Of a stretch of DNA of 64,000 nucleotides, positions 1 to 12,138 are shown piece by piece. Numbering within the stretch: position 1 is the first letter of the stretch; each line of letters opens with the position of its first letter. The position numbers were made by a program, and so were the translations under genes. The notes beneath the pieces were generated by a model. That model saw only the letters and a list, made by a program, of their open reading frames with translations, was not told the origin of the DNA and ran no database searches. This stretch comes from Artemisia argyi. Lineage: Eukaryota; Streptophyta; Magnoliopsida; Asterales; Asteraceae. The stretch spans positions 302,823,357 through 302,887,356 of the forward strand of contig CM060709.1 of NCBI GenBank assembly GCA_030686995.1, in the 5' to 3' direction.

Positions 1-136
1 TGTCTTTGGTCTTTAGTGGAATGATTATTTGTTGTAATTACTTTTATATTAGTGTTAAATGACCCCTAACTTGTATTTTGACTAGAATAAAAGCACATTT
101 GCTTGAGGACAAGCAAATCTCAAGTGTAAGGGTATA
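1..136 (+). mobile_element. 3' end of internal region of a Ty3/gypsy element, with polypurine tract
   Basis: This short stretch precedes an LTR that begins at 137. It contains a purine-rich segment (about 104-135, GAGGACAAGC then AAGGGTATA) of the kind that precedes the 3' LTR in Tat/Athila-type gypsy elements, where the same GAGGACAAGC wording is common. It is non-coding. The rest of the element, including any 5' LTR, lies outside the window to the left. Lineage is inferred from the tract only. Confidence 0.6.
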
Positions 137-1478
137 TGATGAGGCGAAAAATGAATTACTTTTAGGGGGTCATTTAACCCTAGAATTGAATTTATTTGAT
201 CAAATATTGCCCTAAATCGTTCCTTTTGTGATTTTAGGTACTTTGGGAGTGAATTCTAGAAAAGGATGCATTTCGGACGTTTTTGGAGCATAAAAGTGAA
301 GAAAACGCCAAAGACTTAATTTTCCAAGCTGGGAACAGTAGGCGTCGCAAGGAAGAGCGTCAAGAGTAAAATACGTGACGGCCTGGAAAAAGTTAATACA
401 TGACGACGTCAGATGTAGATCAAGGCAGTCCGAGAATTCTTTTGGCGGCGAGATGACGGCATCACCCCTTTGTTCTTGACGCCGTCAGCCTCAGTTTTCT
501 ATATATAATTTTCTAATTTTTATTCATAAAAAAAGGGAGAAGTTTGGAGAAACCCTAAGGCCGAACCCTATACGAATTTTATAGGTTTTTCAAGGGTTTT
601 CAGCCCTTGAACCCTTACATGTGTAATTGAGATAAGTGTTCTTCTAATTCAATCAATATGTCTATGTGTTGGTTGTCTATATCTTGTGCTTGTCTTGATT
701 CCACCATGCTAGGCTAGATTTATCTTGTGTTTGCTTAGATCTAATGAAACCTAGATGTTGATTATGTGTTGATTACTTGTTTATGGTTGTATTGGATGAA
801 TGATTTCAATGTTAGGCTTAAGAAAACTGGCAGATCTCCAAATGGTAACATGCTTGAACGTCTTAGAAAACATGAACCGATGTGTACTAGGTTTTATTGG
901 TTGTATTTAATGCATGCGTAAATTCTAATGATCCCATGTTAGGAGCTTCTTAGCCGGCTCGACATAGGAGTGAAGTAGGCACTCATAGGATTGGGGAGTT
1001 AAGTACGCCACCCCGTGAATGGTATTAAGGAATACAATCCGTCATTCACGCAACTATAACAAGTAATTAACGTGTAAATGATATCTAGGGAGTAGTGAAA
1101 TCTAAGTAAACACATTTCTCCACTTATTGCTCACAACCTTAGTTTAATTTAGTTTTATTTTCATTTCTATTATTTTATTTTGATTGCATCTTTAGTATTG
1201 GGTTAGTTGACTAGCAACTAATTCCGCCCCAAATCCTTCAAACCCGAGATATTTACTTGCTTTCTAAAAAATATAAAAATACAAAAAGAATCATCCCTGA
1301 TCTCTAGAACTAGTATATAGGTTTTCTAATCCTAGCGACACTATTTCTAGCTGAACGATCAATCCCCCGGTACTTGTCACTATACTATACTACAACGATC
1401 AGGTACACTGCCTGGTGGGGGTTGTAAGCTTCTCAAGATCCCTTGAGAGGTAAAGCCTGGTGCGATCCCCACGCATCA
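137..1478 (+). repeat. 3' LTR of gypsy element (family G1)
   Basis: A 1342-bp LTR that starts TGATGAGGCG and ends ACGCATCA, so it has TGATG/CATCA inverted termini. It aligns along its whole length with the solo LTR at 10731-12138. The five bases before it (GTATA) differ from those after it (GAGTT), as expected if this is the 3' LTR of an element whose 5' LTR is outside the window. It contains diverged forms of the TGACGGCGTCA motif (for example 401-411 and 477-487). The polarity is set by the purine tract on its left. Confidence 0.8.
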
Positions 1479-3028
1479 GAGTTCATTTGGCGAGGACACT
1501 ATAGTGGTAGTAGTTGGCTTGGAAATGTATCCAGGAAGTCATTTTCTTAGCTTTAGACCATGCATTTACATATTTACACAGTGTATTTATTAAGATCAAT
1601 TGTGGCATATTGTTTCATAAGGTTATTTAAGACCTAATATGATGCATAATTGTTGATCTAATGCCACTATTTTATTGCGCTCATTGCTCAAAGGTAGATT
1701 TTTGCGGAACCAAAGATTTGCAGAAGTTGAAGACAGAGCTCGGTTGCTGCGAGTGACTTAGGCCTATTGAGGAAAACACATATTGTAGCTCATATAAGGT
1801 GTTGTATAGTTGGAGCGAGTCATTTCCTTTCCTCCATGTCAGTAGTAGGTGCACATGGCATTCCATGTTGGAGTCAGTCATTGCTATTATCGATAACTTG
1901 GTGGACGCTAATTGCAGTAGCTAAATTGTCAAGGAAATTTCAATTTAGTGAGCAGATTTGTTAAAGAAACTCACAGTGAATCAAATGTAGTAGCAGTCTA
2001 TTATGTAAAACATCATGTATCTGAATCATGAATTTGTAACAACATTAAGCAAGTCTATTATGTAACTTTTTCTTTTGAATATTCACATATTTTATTTGTG
2101 AACTATAGTTATCATTGCTGATTCAAGAATGATTATAAAGTTAGATAATTATGGGATTATTGTTTGATTGAGTTTATGTTTTTTAGTGGAGTGGGTGAAC
2201 GAGATTTGAGAATGGTGGTGTTAATTTTAGAGAGAGAAGCAGCAAAAATAGATAAAGAAGGGGTGGTGGTAGTAATGGTATAACTTTTTTATTAAATACA
2301 CCGTTCATCCCTAAGGTTGTACCACCAACATAATTAACCAAAACGATGAAATGACCATTTTGCCCTCATGTGCAAGGCATATGGGGGAAAATAACATACG
2401 TTGACTAACGAAAAACAGGTCAAAGGATGCAATCGGCCTCAAAAAACTTGAGGAGGGACGCACGGAGACGATTTTGCAAACTTAGGGTGCATGGCGATAT
2501 TTTCTGGAAAGTTTAGGGACTAACGGTGTAATTTTGTCTTATGATTATTTATTATTGATGAATCATAAGACTTATTTAATCTTTGCTTCAAAATAAAGTA
2601 AGCTATTTTTCTACATTTTCGATTGAACTTGGGTTTTTGTAATGTTATTTCTATTTGGATCTCCAAAGGAGATCAAGGATAATTCAGCTATACGTTACTT
2701 TGTACCGATCAGTTTTCTACCACGTCACTGGTCAAAAGTGATGGTAGTTAGTGAGAAGCGTTAAAACATAGCACAGGGTGTAAGGAAAGACCACAACAGA
2801 AATTAAAACCTTAACTAACTTGATACAACAACCTTGTACAACAATACAATACCTCACGGCGACACATAGGCATATTTAGATGGGGACTATAGCAACTATT
2901 ATTGTATCTCTAACAAAAATCGTTATAACTGAATGAAAAAAAAATCTCTTAAACAACTTAAGATATAATAATGGTGGAATCAAAATCCAAACACCATTGA
3001 CTATGTTCAATTGGTTGCTTGAGTAATA
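1479..3028. other. Gene-free stretch
   Basis: No convincing coding signal. Two overlapping short ORFs near 1681-1964 on opposite strands have no recognisable motif and no splice context. A piece at about 2290-2540 has the look of degenerate repeat DNA; the phrase GACTAACGGTGTAA near 2518 also occurs in the chromovirus LTRs (14864 and 24177). I see nothing else. Confidence 0.5.
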
Positions 3029-3386
3029 AGCTTTTGCGTGGCTTAAGGATGACTGAAATACGTTTTCATCTGCATCTTCGAGATGAAAAAAAAAGGTGCG
3101 GCGTCAACTCAGTGACGCTATGTTTCCTGACTCGTTAGTCACATATCATTGAGTAAACGTGGACACATAAATGATGCTACATCTCGTGATTAATTAATTA
3201 GTCACATAGCTTTTGCGTGCCCTAATGATGACTAAAATACGTTTTCATATGCATCTTCGAGATGAAAAAAATGTGCGGCCTCATCTCAGAGACGCTACAT
3301 CACTTAACTCGTTAGTCACATAGTATTGAGTAAATGTTGACTCATTAACGATGTTACATCTCCTGATTAATTAATTAGTTATAAAT
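3029..3386. repeat. Two-copy tandem repeat, unit about 179 bp
   Basis: Copy 1 starts at 3029 and copy 2 at 3208, both with AGCTTTTGCGTG followed by a block containing CATCTTCGAGATGAAAAA, GTTAGTCACATA and a terminal TAATTAATTAGT. The copies differ by scattered substitutions and a short A-run length change. CTTCGAG/ATGAAAA segments give weak internal dyads. No coding potential. Confidence 0.8.
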
Positions 3387-4327
3387 CCTTTTACGTGTTA
3401 TTTAATACAATGGATCTTTAAACTAACTATAAATGAACCGTTACTATTCTTATAGATTGGGTTCACAACATAGCGACTATTTGCTTTATGAGTATAATCC
3501 ACTAACAAAAGTGAGTGATATAACAATATTATATATGGTTTTCAATGGTGAGCAGATGGAATTAGCTCTTGTTGGGTTTAATTTTAGAGTCGTTAAATCG
3601 ATTTATTTTTGTATATTTATGTTGCCATGATCTAAGTATTTGTTATATCATCGATCTTGTGGATAAAACGAATGCTTTAAAAGTTACAAAAGATCAATTA
3701 CAAAGAAAATTATCATCAAATTACGAGTCCATAAATATGAATTACATATTCAAACTAATAAATGTATTTAAATTGCAAAAAGATTTTTTAGTTATGCTTT
3801 CCTAAAAATAAAAGTTGATTTTTTGTAGTCCTCTCCATTGGATCGTACTTCTATTTGCGAAGCCTTCGATGCAGCTATTCATCATATGTGATACTATGAA
3901 TTTCCAAAAAAAAATTCTTAAAACCATAGCGTAGTATTGTCCTTTCTACGTTGTTGCTTGCTGACTAGAGGATGGAGTGTGCTCGTCATCATATATGATA
4001 CTAAAGGCATCCACAACACAATAGTAAAAGCTTTATAATTATGTCATGTTATAAACTATAAACCTTTTGGTATTATAAAGTTTTGTAATTCACTAAACCT
4101 TGAAAACTTTATAGTAAAACTTTATAGTTTTCTTACATCATCCAAATGCATTTAATGATGAAAAAGTCCGAGTTCTTAAATGTTAGGTCACCATATTATG
4201 ATTACACAAGCATAGAAATACGATAGAGAAGAGATATTGGATGATTATATGCTATGAATGATGAATACGCAAGAGTTTCCTTAATATATCAAATAACCAA
4301 CAAATATAAGTGTTACATATCATGTCT
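3387..4327. other. Gene-free, AT-rich stretch
   Basis: Short ORFs at 3433-3805 overlap in different frames and show no domain motif. 4020-4140 has repeated CTTTATA/TATAAAG words and may be an old MITE, but I could not define ends. Confidence 0.4.
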
Positions 4328-4366
4328 ACTAGCTAAAAGACCCGTGAAATTCACGGGTATTTTAAA
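4328..4366 (-). mobile_element. Probable Helitron 3' terminus (minus strand)
   Basis: Read on the minus strand, this ends in a hairpin (ACCCGTGA, a 3-nt loop, TTCACGGGT) followed 8 bases later by CTAGT, the layout of plant Helitron 3' ends. The body should lie to the right, but I could not find a matching 5' TC end, so the element length is unknown. Confidence 0.5.
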
Positions 4367-5434
4367 GAGATGCAAAAAATTAGACGATAAATTGTATGTT
4401 ATAAAATTATTCGTTGGAAAAAGAAACTTCGTAAAACTGAAACACATGTGTCATCAAACAAATACGCTTATAACCAAAAGAGAACATGAAAGAAAAAAAA
4501 AACATATAGTAGATATTTTTGTTATGGTCTTGGTGAATTTGTATTTTCCGTGGGCATCCAATTACATGTTAATTATGTATAACTTGAGTTGATCTTAAAT
4601 AACTATATTTGCCTTATACCAAAATAGTACCCATGTGATGCATCGATGAATACCTTTAAATCAAAATTTTTGGTAAACAATATTACTTGATTATATGTTT
4701 TCTGTGATAATAACTTTATGCTTGGCGAGAATTTTAGGGAATAACTTTATCGAACACTATCTCATATAAAAACGATAGAGTACCCATGCATCACGATTCA
4801 ATGGCTATACAAAAACTTTAGCCAATAGTACGAAGTTATGATGATTGACGATAAAAGGTATTTTCCAGTTAGCATATGTCAAGATATATATAATAAATAT
4901 TGCTTGGTTTGTATCACGCGGTGTATTAATTATAGGTATTGTATAAATGCATTCATGCATTAAATTAATTATAAAAATAACTTTAAAACTTGTAATACAC
5001 AATATATATTTATAAATTTAAAAAAAAGAAAAAAAAAAAAGATTTAAAATGCATCATAGATAGTTTGAGTACGACATTAAAAGGGTATTTACTTAATTAA
5101 GTGGTTAGATATGAAGGTCTTAATTAGCCACTTGTTGGAGAGAGTCTAGTTTTAATGAGTCTCCCAATTAAGAGATATTAAAAGGTTTTGAGCCCACACT
5201 CCTCTTCACTAAGAGGAAAGTAAACACCCTCTGAATCATTTTCAATGATTTTAGAAGTTGCTCATGAAGAATTGCAAACCCCAATATACGATGATCAATA
5301 AAGAAGAAAAGTTGCCTTGAATTTAAAGGAGAATTAAAGCAATCATGATACAATAAAACTGTTATTTGAGAGGAAAAAAAAAAACCTTAATTGTTTGTAA
5401 AGTAACGACAATTGTAATCTTGCTTATCACTTAT
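4367..5434. other. Gene-free, AT-rich stretch
   Basis: Probably includes the body of the Helitron whose 3' end is at 4328. The 112-codon ORF at 4254-4592 crosses that end and looks random. A segment at 5165-5235 (GAGCCCACACTCCTCTTCACTAAGAGG) has a diverged relative at 7675-7720. An A-rich run lies at about 5020-5042. Confidence 0.4.
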
Positions 5435-5974
5435 TCGGAACCAAAAGACTGAAAATGAATGACATTGTCAAATTTTAAACATGGACACAAATTCAAATGA
5501 GGTCCTAGCGGGTAAGGATCTAGTGAGAAGAAATCCTAAAATGAGAAGAATGAGAAAGAACTATAATCGCATATTTGAGATGCATCGACTTAAATCAGAT
5601 GCATCTCTATCCATTTAGATGCATCACAATTAGTTTCGAAAGTGATTTTGAAGTAAAAACGATGCAAAGTGGTACTTGTAACAAATTTGACCCGCAGAGG
5701 ACGAAAAATACATAGGATTCGTCTAACTTGATGAAATGCATCTAATATATGTATTTGCATATAATTTTTAACTAAAAAACATAGTATGATACATCTAAAA
5801 GATTAAGGATGCATCTAATTCAAATTAATGCATCTTTAATGTGTAGTTATAGTTATTTCTCATCCTTCTTATTTTAAGGATTCTTCTCATTTGATTCTTA
5901 GTCGGAACCAAAAGGCTGAAAATGAATGACATTGTTAAATTTTAAACATGGACACAAATTTAAATGGGGTCCTA
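5435..5974. repeat. 73-bp direct repeats flanking an inverted-repeat element
   Basis: 5435-5507 and 5902-5974 are near-identical 73-bp direct repeats (both begin TCGGAACCAAAA and end GGTCCTA). Between them, about 5510-5900, is a MITE-like element whose ends are inverted copies: the left arm has GAAATCCTAAAATGAGAAG and the right arm CTTATTTTAAGGATT. The interior repeats GATGCATC words. The direct repeats are far too long to be a target-site duplication. Confidence 0.7.
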
Positions 5975-7140
5975 AATAAACAGTTAATGATTCAAGTTTC
6001 TAACTTTCTATTACACATTTCATCTAACATTCTTCATATTATTTCCGTGACGCCTTTGTTTAATAAGAGTAATTTTACATGTTACACCTTAAAATATAAC
6101 TGTTGATATACCTTCGTTAATTCTCTGTGATGTTGAGGATACTCCGTGGAATGATGCTATTTTTTAAAAAAAGTTGAACATAGTAAAAGCCGCAAGAAAT
6201 ACTTTGAAAGTATTAGAAAGTGATGGAACTATATTTATACGTTTGAAATAAGTAATCTTTGTCATTAACTCGAAGCATAACCAAGACAATGAATATGAAT
6301 AAGCAAATTATTATCATTTGAAATTGAAAACTTAGATAAATAGATATCGACACTAAATAAAATTAGAAGAATGATAAAAGTGTAAGATGCGCATGATTTG
6401 TTAACTTGAGTTACGTGATACATATTAATCTTAATTACAGGAATAAGGCAAACTATTTTATTTGAATAAGCCTTTCAATTACGTTCGATCCTAGTCCTCC
6501 ACTATGAATCTTTTCAACTCTAAATGAAGAAATAGGTGATGATGTATGTACTATTGGTAGCTTGATGAATGTGTTTTGATGCTCGTTGACCATTTCATAA
6601 TTTAAAAAATTCAAAAATTTTCTATTGAGTTGCAAAGTAGTTCAGGTTGACCATGTTTTAAAATGTAAATAAGTCAACATTTTCAAAGTTTTGCTTGTAA
6701 CGAGGTGGTTGCCCCCGCCGCGTTGCGGCGGGTTGAGTTGTTTTTTTTTGAGAATTTGCAAGTTATCTTGGTAAGATTAATAAAAAGAAAATTCAAAGAA
6801 GGAAGACATTTGATAATATCCCACATGAACAAAAACGAACTGATGTTATAACAGTCTAGTACTCTAGTGTAATAAAGGTGGCCTGCAATTTTTCAAATAT
6901 TGGTTTTGTGGCGTGGACTAACAGCCAAAAAATGGGCTCAAGGGGGGAATCAGATTTTAGGCCCAATGCGAATACTAAAATATTATTATATTACAGCCGA
7001 CAATGCATTTTACTACATGTTAATATTAGCAAGGCATGCATGGGCCGAAATAAGCCCAAACGTGAGGCCCAACAAAAAACTATTTTTTATTAGCATCAAG
7101 CTAATTAGTATATATAGAGAATGATTTGATAAAACTCATA
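5975..7140. other. Gene-free stretch with a strong GC hairpin
   Basis: No gene is visible. At 6714-6732 there is a perfect 8-bp GC stem (CCCGCCGC, loop GTT, GCGGCGGG) in AT-rich surroundings. It resembles the subterminal hairpin of a Helitron, but I could not find a CTAGT end at the right distance. Confidence 0.4.
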
Positions 7141-7492
7141 TCTATACTATCTCTAAAAAAATGTTAAACTAAAAAATAAAAGTTAGAAAAGTAAAATATT
7201 AAAAAAATCAAAAAAGAAATGTTACACTTCAAACTCGACGGGCTGACCCGGTTTAACTTGACCCGTTTTTGACCCAACTGTCGAGTTGACCCGATTTTTA
7301 TTGACCGGTTTTTCGACTGGAATGGTTCAAACCGGTTGAGCCACTCGGGTCGAACCGAGTTTCATAACATTATGTTTAATCCCCAAATCCTCAAACTTTT
7401 ATTATTTTTATTTATAACCTATAAACTTTTTTTATCACTAAAATTATCTACCGTCATAAAATTCTGTTGCTATGCACGAATACTCGTCTAGT
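7141..7492 (+). mobile_element. Complete non-autonomous Helitron (family H1), 352 bp
   Basis: Starts TCTATACTATCTC at 7141 right after a host A and ends TACTCGTCTAGT at 7492 right before a host T, the A/T insertion rule of Helitrons. The interior has clustered CCGGTT/GACCCG words (7240-7365). A second copy with the same 5' and 3' ends lies inverted at 44076-44793. It has no coding capacity, so mobilisation would need a Rep/helicase supplied in trans. Confidence 0.8.
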
Positions 7493-7731
7493 TAATAATT
7501 ATATATATAATGTTATTTATTTTCATGAACAGTAAATACCTGACAATAACATAAATAAAACAAAAAATGTAGTCTTAGCTTAGTGGTGAATGTTAATCTA
7601 GCCCAGGGTTTGAGTCTTTTCCCTCTACTAATTATTTATTTATTTTTTTCCCTTAATTATAAGAGAGTATGAGATTTGGGCCCACAATCCTTCCCACTAA
7701 AAGAAAAATAAACACCCTATTAGTATATTAG

Positions 7732-8251
7732 TAGGGTTGTAAACGAACCGGACGAATATGAACGGAACCTTATTTATGTTCGTTCGTTTAATTTTAACCG
7801 GACAAATAAACGAACACAAATGCTTAAACGAACAAATTATCTTGTTCATATTCGTTTATTTAGAAAATGAGTTGTTCATGTACGTTTATGTTCGTTCATT
7901 AAAACACTAAACGAATGCTAAACGAACATAAACAAACAAACATACACTTTATTAAATTATAAAATATTTTATAAGTGTTATTTTGTTTAAACAAACCAAT
8001 TTTAAAGTTATACAATTAACAGATATGATATACGAACATAAATAAATAAATGAACAGAAACGAACGTTGACGAACGCATAACCGGACGTTCACTAACATA
8101 AATGAACGGACGCGACTTTTGTTCATATTCGTTTATTTAACTAAACGAACGTATAATATTGTTCATGCTCGTTTATTTAATAAATAAACGAACTTTTTTA
8201 CCAAACGGTTCATAAGATGGTCACTGAACATTCAGTTCGTTTACAGCCCTA
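7732..8251. mobile_element. Inverted-repeat MITE with GTAAACGAAC ends
   Basis: Ends are inverted repeats: TAGGGTTGTAAACGAAC at the left and GTTCGTTTACAGCCCTA at the right, differing at one position. The roughly 520-bp body is filled with GTTCGTTTA/TAAACGAAC words in both orientations. No clear target-site duplication, so superfamily is uncertain; hAT is my guess from the TAGGG end. Confidence 0.7.
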
Positions 8252-9675
8252 CACGTTAGTTATCGTATTGTCAATCTATTTTACTTTTAATTAATAATTT
8301 TTTGGGCGTCATTCCTTTTTCAACACTATCACATAGTTATCCTTAAGCTCTTAATAATTATATATTAAGAAAATCTTGTATATTAATAGTATAAATGACT
8401 AATAAATAAGAATAAGTAATGGAGATAAACATTAGTGTTGTTTACAATATATAAATGAAGTCCCTTTTTTGTTTGTTTGAAAACCGGATTGAATCATCGA
8501 TTTTTGTTGACCCCGGTTGACTCGGTTTGATAAACTCGGCCGGGTCATGATTTTTTGTCAAAAAAATCTAACAAAACCATTTTTTCCCTTCAACCTTTCT
8601 AAGTTGGAGTGGTTAGGGCTAACATTAGCTAATTTTGTAAAATAGTAAATTAAAGTTATAAATTATCTTAGAAACATCGACTAATGTAGTTTTAATATTC
8701 AATATTATAACTTGAAATCATAAATGAATTATTGTTGTAAATCTTTTTTATATTATTATTGATATTAAACTTAAAAACGAAGCGTAGTCTATATTATTTT
8801 CATCGGTTTAATCAAGTGCAGGAATAAAATTTGGTAAATCACGGGATCATGCAACACTACATATTAAATAAATATCAAAAAAAAAAAAGAAAAAAAAATA
8901 TGTATGGAACCGGTTCGACTTGACAGTTCAACCGGTGACCCGGAAACTAAACCAGATCAACAAAAAAACCGGGTTTTCAAACGTTGATTCTAACCACATG
9001 GGTTAGAAATCAGTTTTGGATGTTAAATTAGAAAAACCTTCTTGAGTCATTATAAGTTTATAAAATTGTAGTAATCCATTACTAATTAATTAATTATATT
9101 GAATGAATATATAAAGATAGAAATGTATAATTATTCTTGCGTTATTATTAAGAAGCACAATTGTATGATAGTTTACTCCACTTCAAAGTTCAAACACGCT
9201 ATCAAATCGTTATAAATCAAATTTACTTCATCACTAAAATTAGTCTAAACATGGTGCAAATACCATACACAAAATCATAGAATCAAGCATATGAAGCATC
9301 ACATTCATTCAAAGGGCAAAGCATGGCAATCAAATACAAAAATATCAAGTTGGCCTGAATGCAAAAAGTTATAGAACTTTTAATAGACTTTCAAAAGCTA
9401 GAAAAGTACTTGCATACCGAATAATGACATATAGTTTCCTCCAAAGTCAAATATAAAGCCCACTAAATGACGTTTTAAAAGAATTTGCCTCATAATTTGT
9501 TTATAGTTAACTGACTTAGACAAATGACAGAGAATATTATAATTTAGGAAAATTAGCAAGGGAAGTTTACGTAATTAATGGCATGTATGTCATAATTACA
9601 AAAGTTTTTTCAAAATTTTAGTTGCAATACACGTGTCAATCGGACATGCAATGTTATTTTTAGAAAAAATTAATT
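8252..9675. other. Gene-free stretch
   Basis: Two patches rich in CCGGTT/GACCCG words (8480-8550 and 8908-8985) resemble the interior of the Helitron family H1 and may be old fragments of it. The rest is AT-rich with no coding signal that I can support. Confidence 0.4.
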
Positions 9676-9934
9676 GGTTGGCTTAAAAGGGTTGTACAAA
9701 AGGTTGCTTAAAAGGGTTGTACAAAACTCTGTTTTATTATATAAAATAGATTTATAAGGAAAGGATTAGGGCAACTCCCTTTCCCCTTACATATTGGATC
9801 GTGGGCTTTCATAAGCTTAAATGGGCTTTCCACACAAGCCTTGTAACTAAAACATAAGAAATAAGTAACTTAAGCAACCTATTACATATTATCTAATGAC
9901 CGACACTTAAAAATAGTAAAATGTAATCCCAACA
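9676..9934 (-). repeat. Probable 3' LTR (partial) of outer copia element X
   Basis: The right end CCCAACA at 9934 is followed at once by ATCTCCCCCTAAGTG. On the minus strand this reads as a purine tract CACTTAGGGGGAGAT next to an LTR starting TGTTGGG, the usual copia arrangement. A TATA-like TTATATAATAAAA lies on the minus strand near 9735-9750. A 25-bp tandem duplication (GGTTGCTTAAAAGGGTTG..., 9676-9726) sits inside or at the edge. I could not fix the left boundary. Confidence 0.5.
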
Positions 9935-10730
9935 ATCTCCCCCTAAGTGTTGGTCATCAAGGCTGCTCGACGTCTTCATATTTGTCTTTAACTTTTGACT
10001 TTCACGGCTTTAGACGTCTTCAAAAATATCATTAAGTTGTGATTCTTTGTTCTTCAGTTTTTGTTCTTGGTGTGATCGTGTAATCTGCCTTTCATCAACG
10101 TCTTTGTCTCTGGTGTCTGTACGCCTTTCCAACATGCTCATACGTCTCTGGACTTTGATTTGTTATACTTGCGTGGCTCTCATTTCATTGCTTTGATCTT
10201 TGTCTTCAAACTTTGTAGATTCTTTACTTGACATAGAATCTTTCTTTGACCTTTACTTAACTTTGATCTTTGACTTTCTTTGACTTCTTTGATGAGAACT
10301 TTCTTTTGCTTTATCTTTTATTATGATGTAAGCATAAGCATGTGGAAACTGATGTGATGTTGATGATGGTGGAATTCCCGGTCTCCATAAGTACCTGTAT
10401 GAAAACAGTTAGCAATAAAGTATCCGGCACTTACAAGTTCAGAGTTAGAGATTGTTAACAGCATAGTGTGAAAACTTTCTCTAATCCTTGCCAAGGCCAT
10501 TCCTGAACCGGATACCCTCAAGAGGGCTTACAAGATCTACCGAAGTACATCAACATTCAGGTGAGTCGCTGGAGTTCACCCCACGACTGTAGACCGTTTG
10601 AAACCACCGTGTACACTAAGCGTAACCCACAAAGGATTACCGAAGTGACCTTCTGTTAGGGCTATTCGATGTTCACCCTGGAAGGAGTTTACATTCAATC
10701 ATTGAGAAACACATTTGTGAATTCTCTCAT

Positions 10731-12138
10731 TGATGAGGCGAAAAATGATCCGTTTTTAAGGGGTCATTTAAGCCCGAATCCGACTTTATTTGATCAAATA
10801 TTGCCCTAAATCGTTCCTTTTGTGATTTTAGGTGTTTGGAGAGTGAATTCTGGAAAAGAGGCTATTTTGGACGTTTTTGGAGCATAAAGTGAAGAAAACG
10901 ACAAAGTACCAAAAATCCAAGCTGAAGATACAAGGTGACGGCGTCAAGACCAAAAGCTTGACGGCGTCAGACATGAAGAATTAAATATCGAAGGTGGTGA
11001 CGGCGTCAGATGGAGAGGTGACGGCGTCAAAGTGGCCAAGAATAAAATACCGAAGGTGGTGACGGCGTCACATAGGCCGTCACAAGTGGATCTAGGGCGT
11101 CCGAGGAAGTTTATGGCGGCGAGGTGACGGCGTCAGATTTAACTCTTGACGCCGTCAGAACGATTTTCCTATATATAGTTTTCTAGTTTTTTCATTAAAA
11201 AAGAGAGAAGTTTTGGTGAAACCCTAAAGACGATTTTGGTGCCTCTTTCACAGGTTTTTCAAGGGTTCCAAACCCTTGAGACCTTGCATTGTAATTGAGA
11301 TAAGTGTACTTTCAATTCAATCAATATGTCTATGTGTTGGTTGTTTATCTCTTGTTCTTGTCTCAATTCCACTATGCTAGGCTAGATCTCTCTTGTGTTT
11401 GCTTAGATCTAATGAAACCTAGATGTTGATTATGTGTTGATTACTTGTCTATTCTTGTTTTGAATGAATGATTTATATGTTAGGCTTGAGAAAACTGGCA
11501 GATCTCCAAATGGTAACATGCTTGAACGTCTTAAGAAACATGAACCGAGGCGTACTAGGTCTTTATTGGTTGTATTTAATGCATGAGCCACTGTTTACAA
11601 TCCCTATAGTTGTGCTGGGTCATGGTGTAGGAGGAGATAAGAGCTCATAGAGTTGGGGAGTTATGTATGCCACTCCACGAATGGTATTAAGGAATACAAC
11701 CCGTCATTCATAAAAGTGTAACAAGTAATTAACATGTAAAAGATATCTAGGGAGTAGTGAAGTCTAAGTAAACACAATTTCTCCAACCACTGCTCACAAC
11801 CTTAGTTTAATTTAGTTTAATTTTATTTTTATTAGTTTATTTTGATTGCATCGTAGCTTTGGGTTAGTTGAATAGCAACTAATTCCGCCCACTCCTTCAA
11901 AACCCGAGATTTTAATTGCTTTCATAAAAATATAAAAACACAAAAATAATCATCTCTCATCTCTAGAACTATTAATTAGGTTTTCTAATCCTAGCGACAC
12001 TATTCCTAAGCTGAACGATCAATCCCCCGGTACTTGTCACTATACTATACTACAACGATCAGGTACACTGCCTGGTGGGGGTTGTAAGCCTCGCGAGATC
12101 CCTCGAGAGGTAAAGCAAGGTGCGATTCCCACGCATCA
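10731..12138 (+). repeat. Solo LTR, gypsy family G1, TSD CTCAT
   Basis: A 1408-bp LTR, TGATGAGGCG ... ACGCATCA, flanked by perfect 5-bp direct repeats CTCAT (10726-10730 and 12139-12143). With no internal region attached this is a solo LTR produced by LTR-LTR recombination. It is the same family as 137-1478. It contains seven TGACGGCGTCA motifs (10936-11157). A TATA-like TATATATAG lies near 11171, about 15 bp after the motif array, consistent with a promoter function. Confidence 0.93.
10936..11157. promoter_or_regulatory. Sevenfold TGACGGCGTCA array in LTR
   Basis: The 11-mer TGACGGCGTCA occurs exactly at 10936, 10959, 10998, 11019, 11060 and 11125, and as its reverse complement at 11147. 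Each holds two TGACG half-sites in inverted orientation with one central base, similar to bZIP/TGA-factor (as-1, CRE-like) sites. It lies just upstream of a TATA-like sequence, so an enhancer role in the LTR is a reasonable inference. The related LTR at 137-1478 keeps only a few diverged copies. Confidence 0.6.

Noticed and set aside
4254..4592. 112-codon plus-strand ORF
   Set aside because: It runs across a Helitron 3' end, has AT-driven Lys/Ile/Asn composition and no motif or splice context.
10936..11157. CRISPR-like spaced repeat
   Set aside because: An 11-bp dyad with unequal spacing inside a plant LTR; nothing like a CRISPR array.
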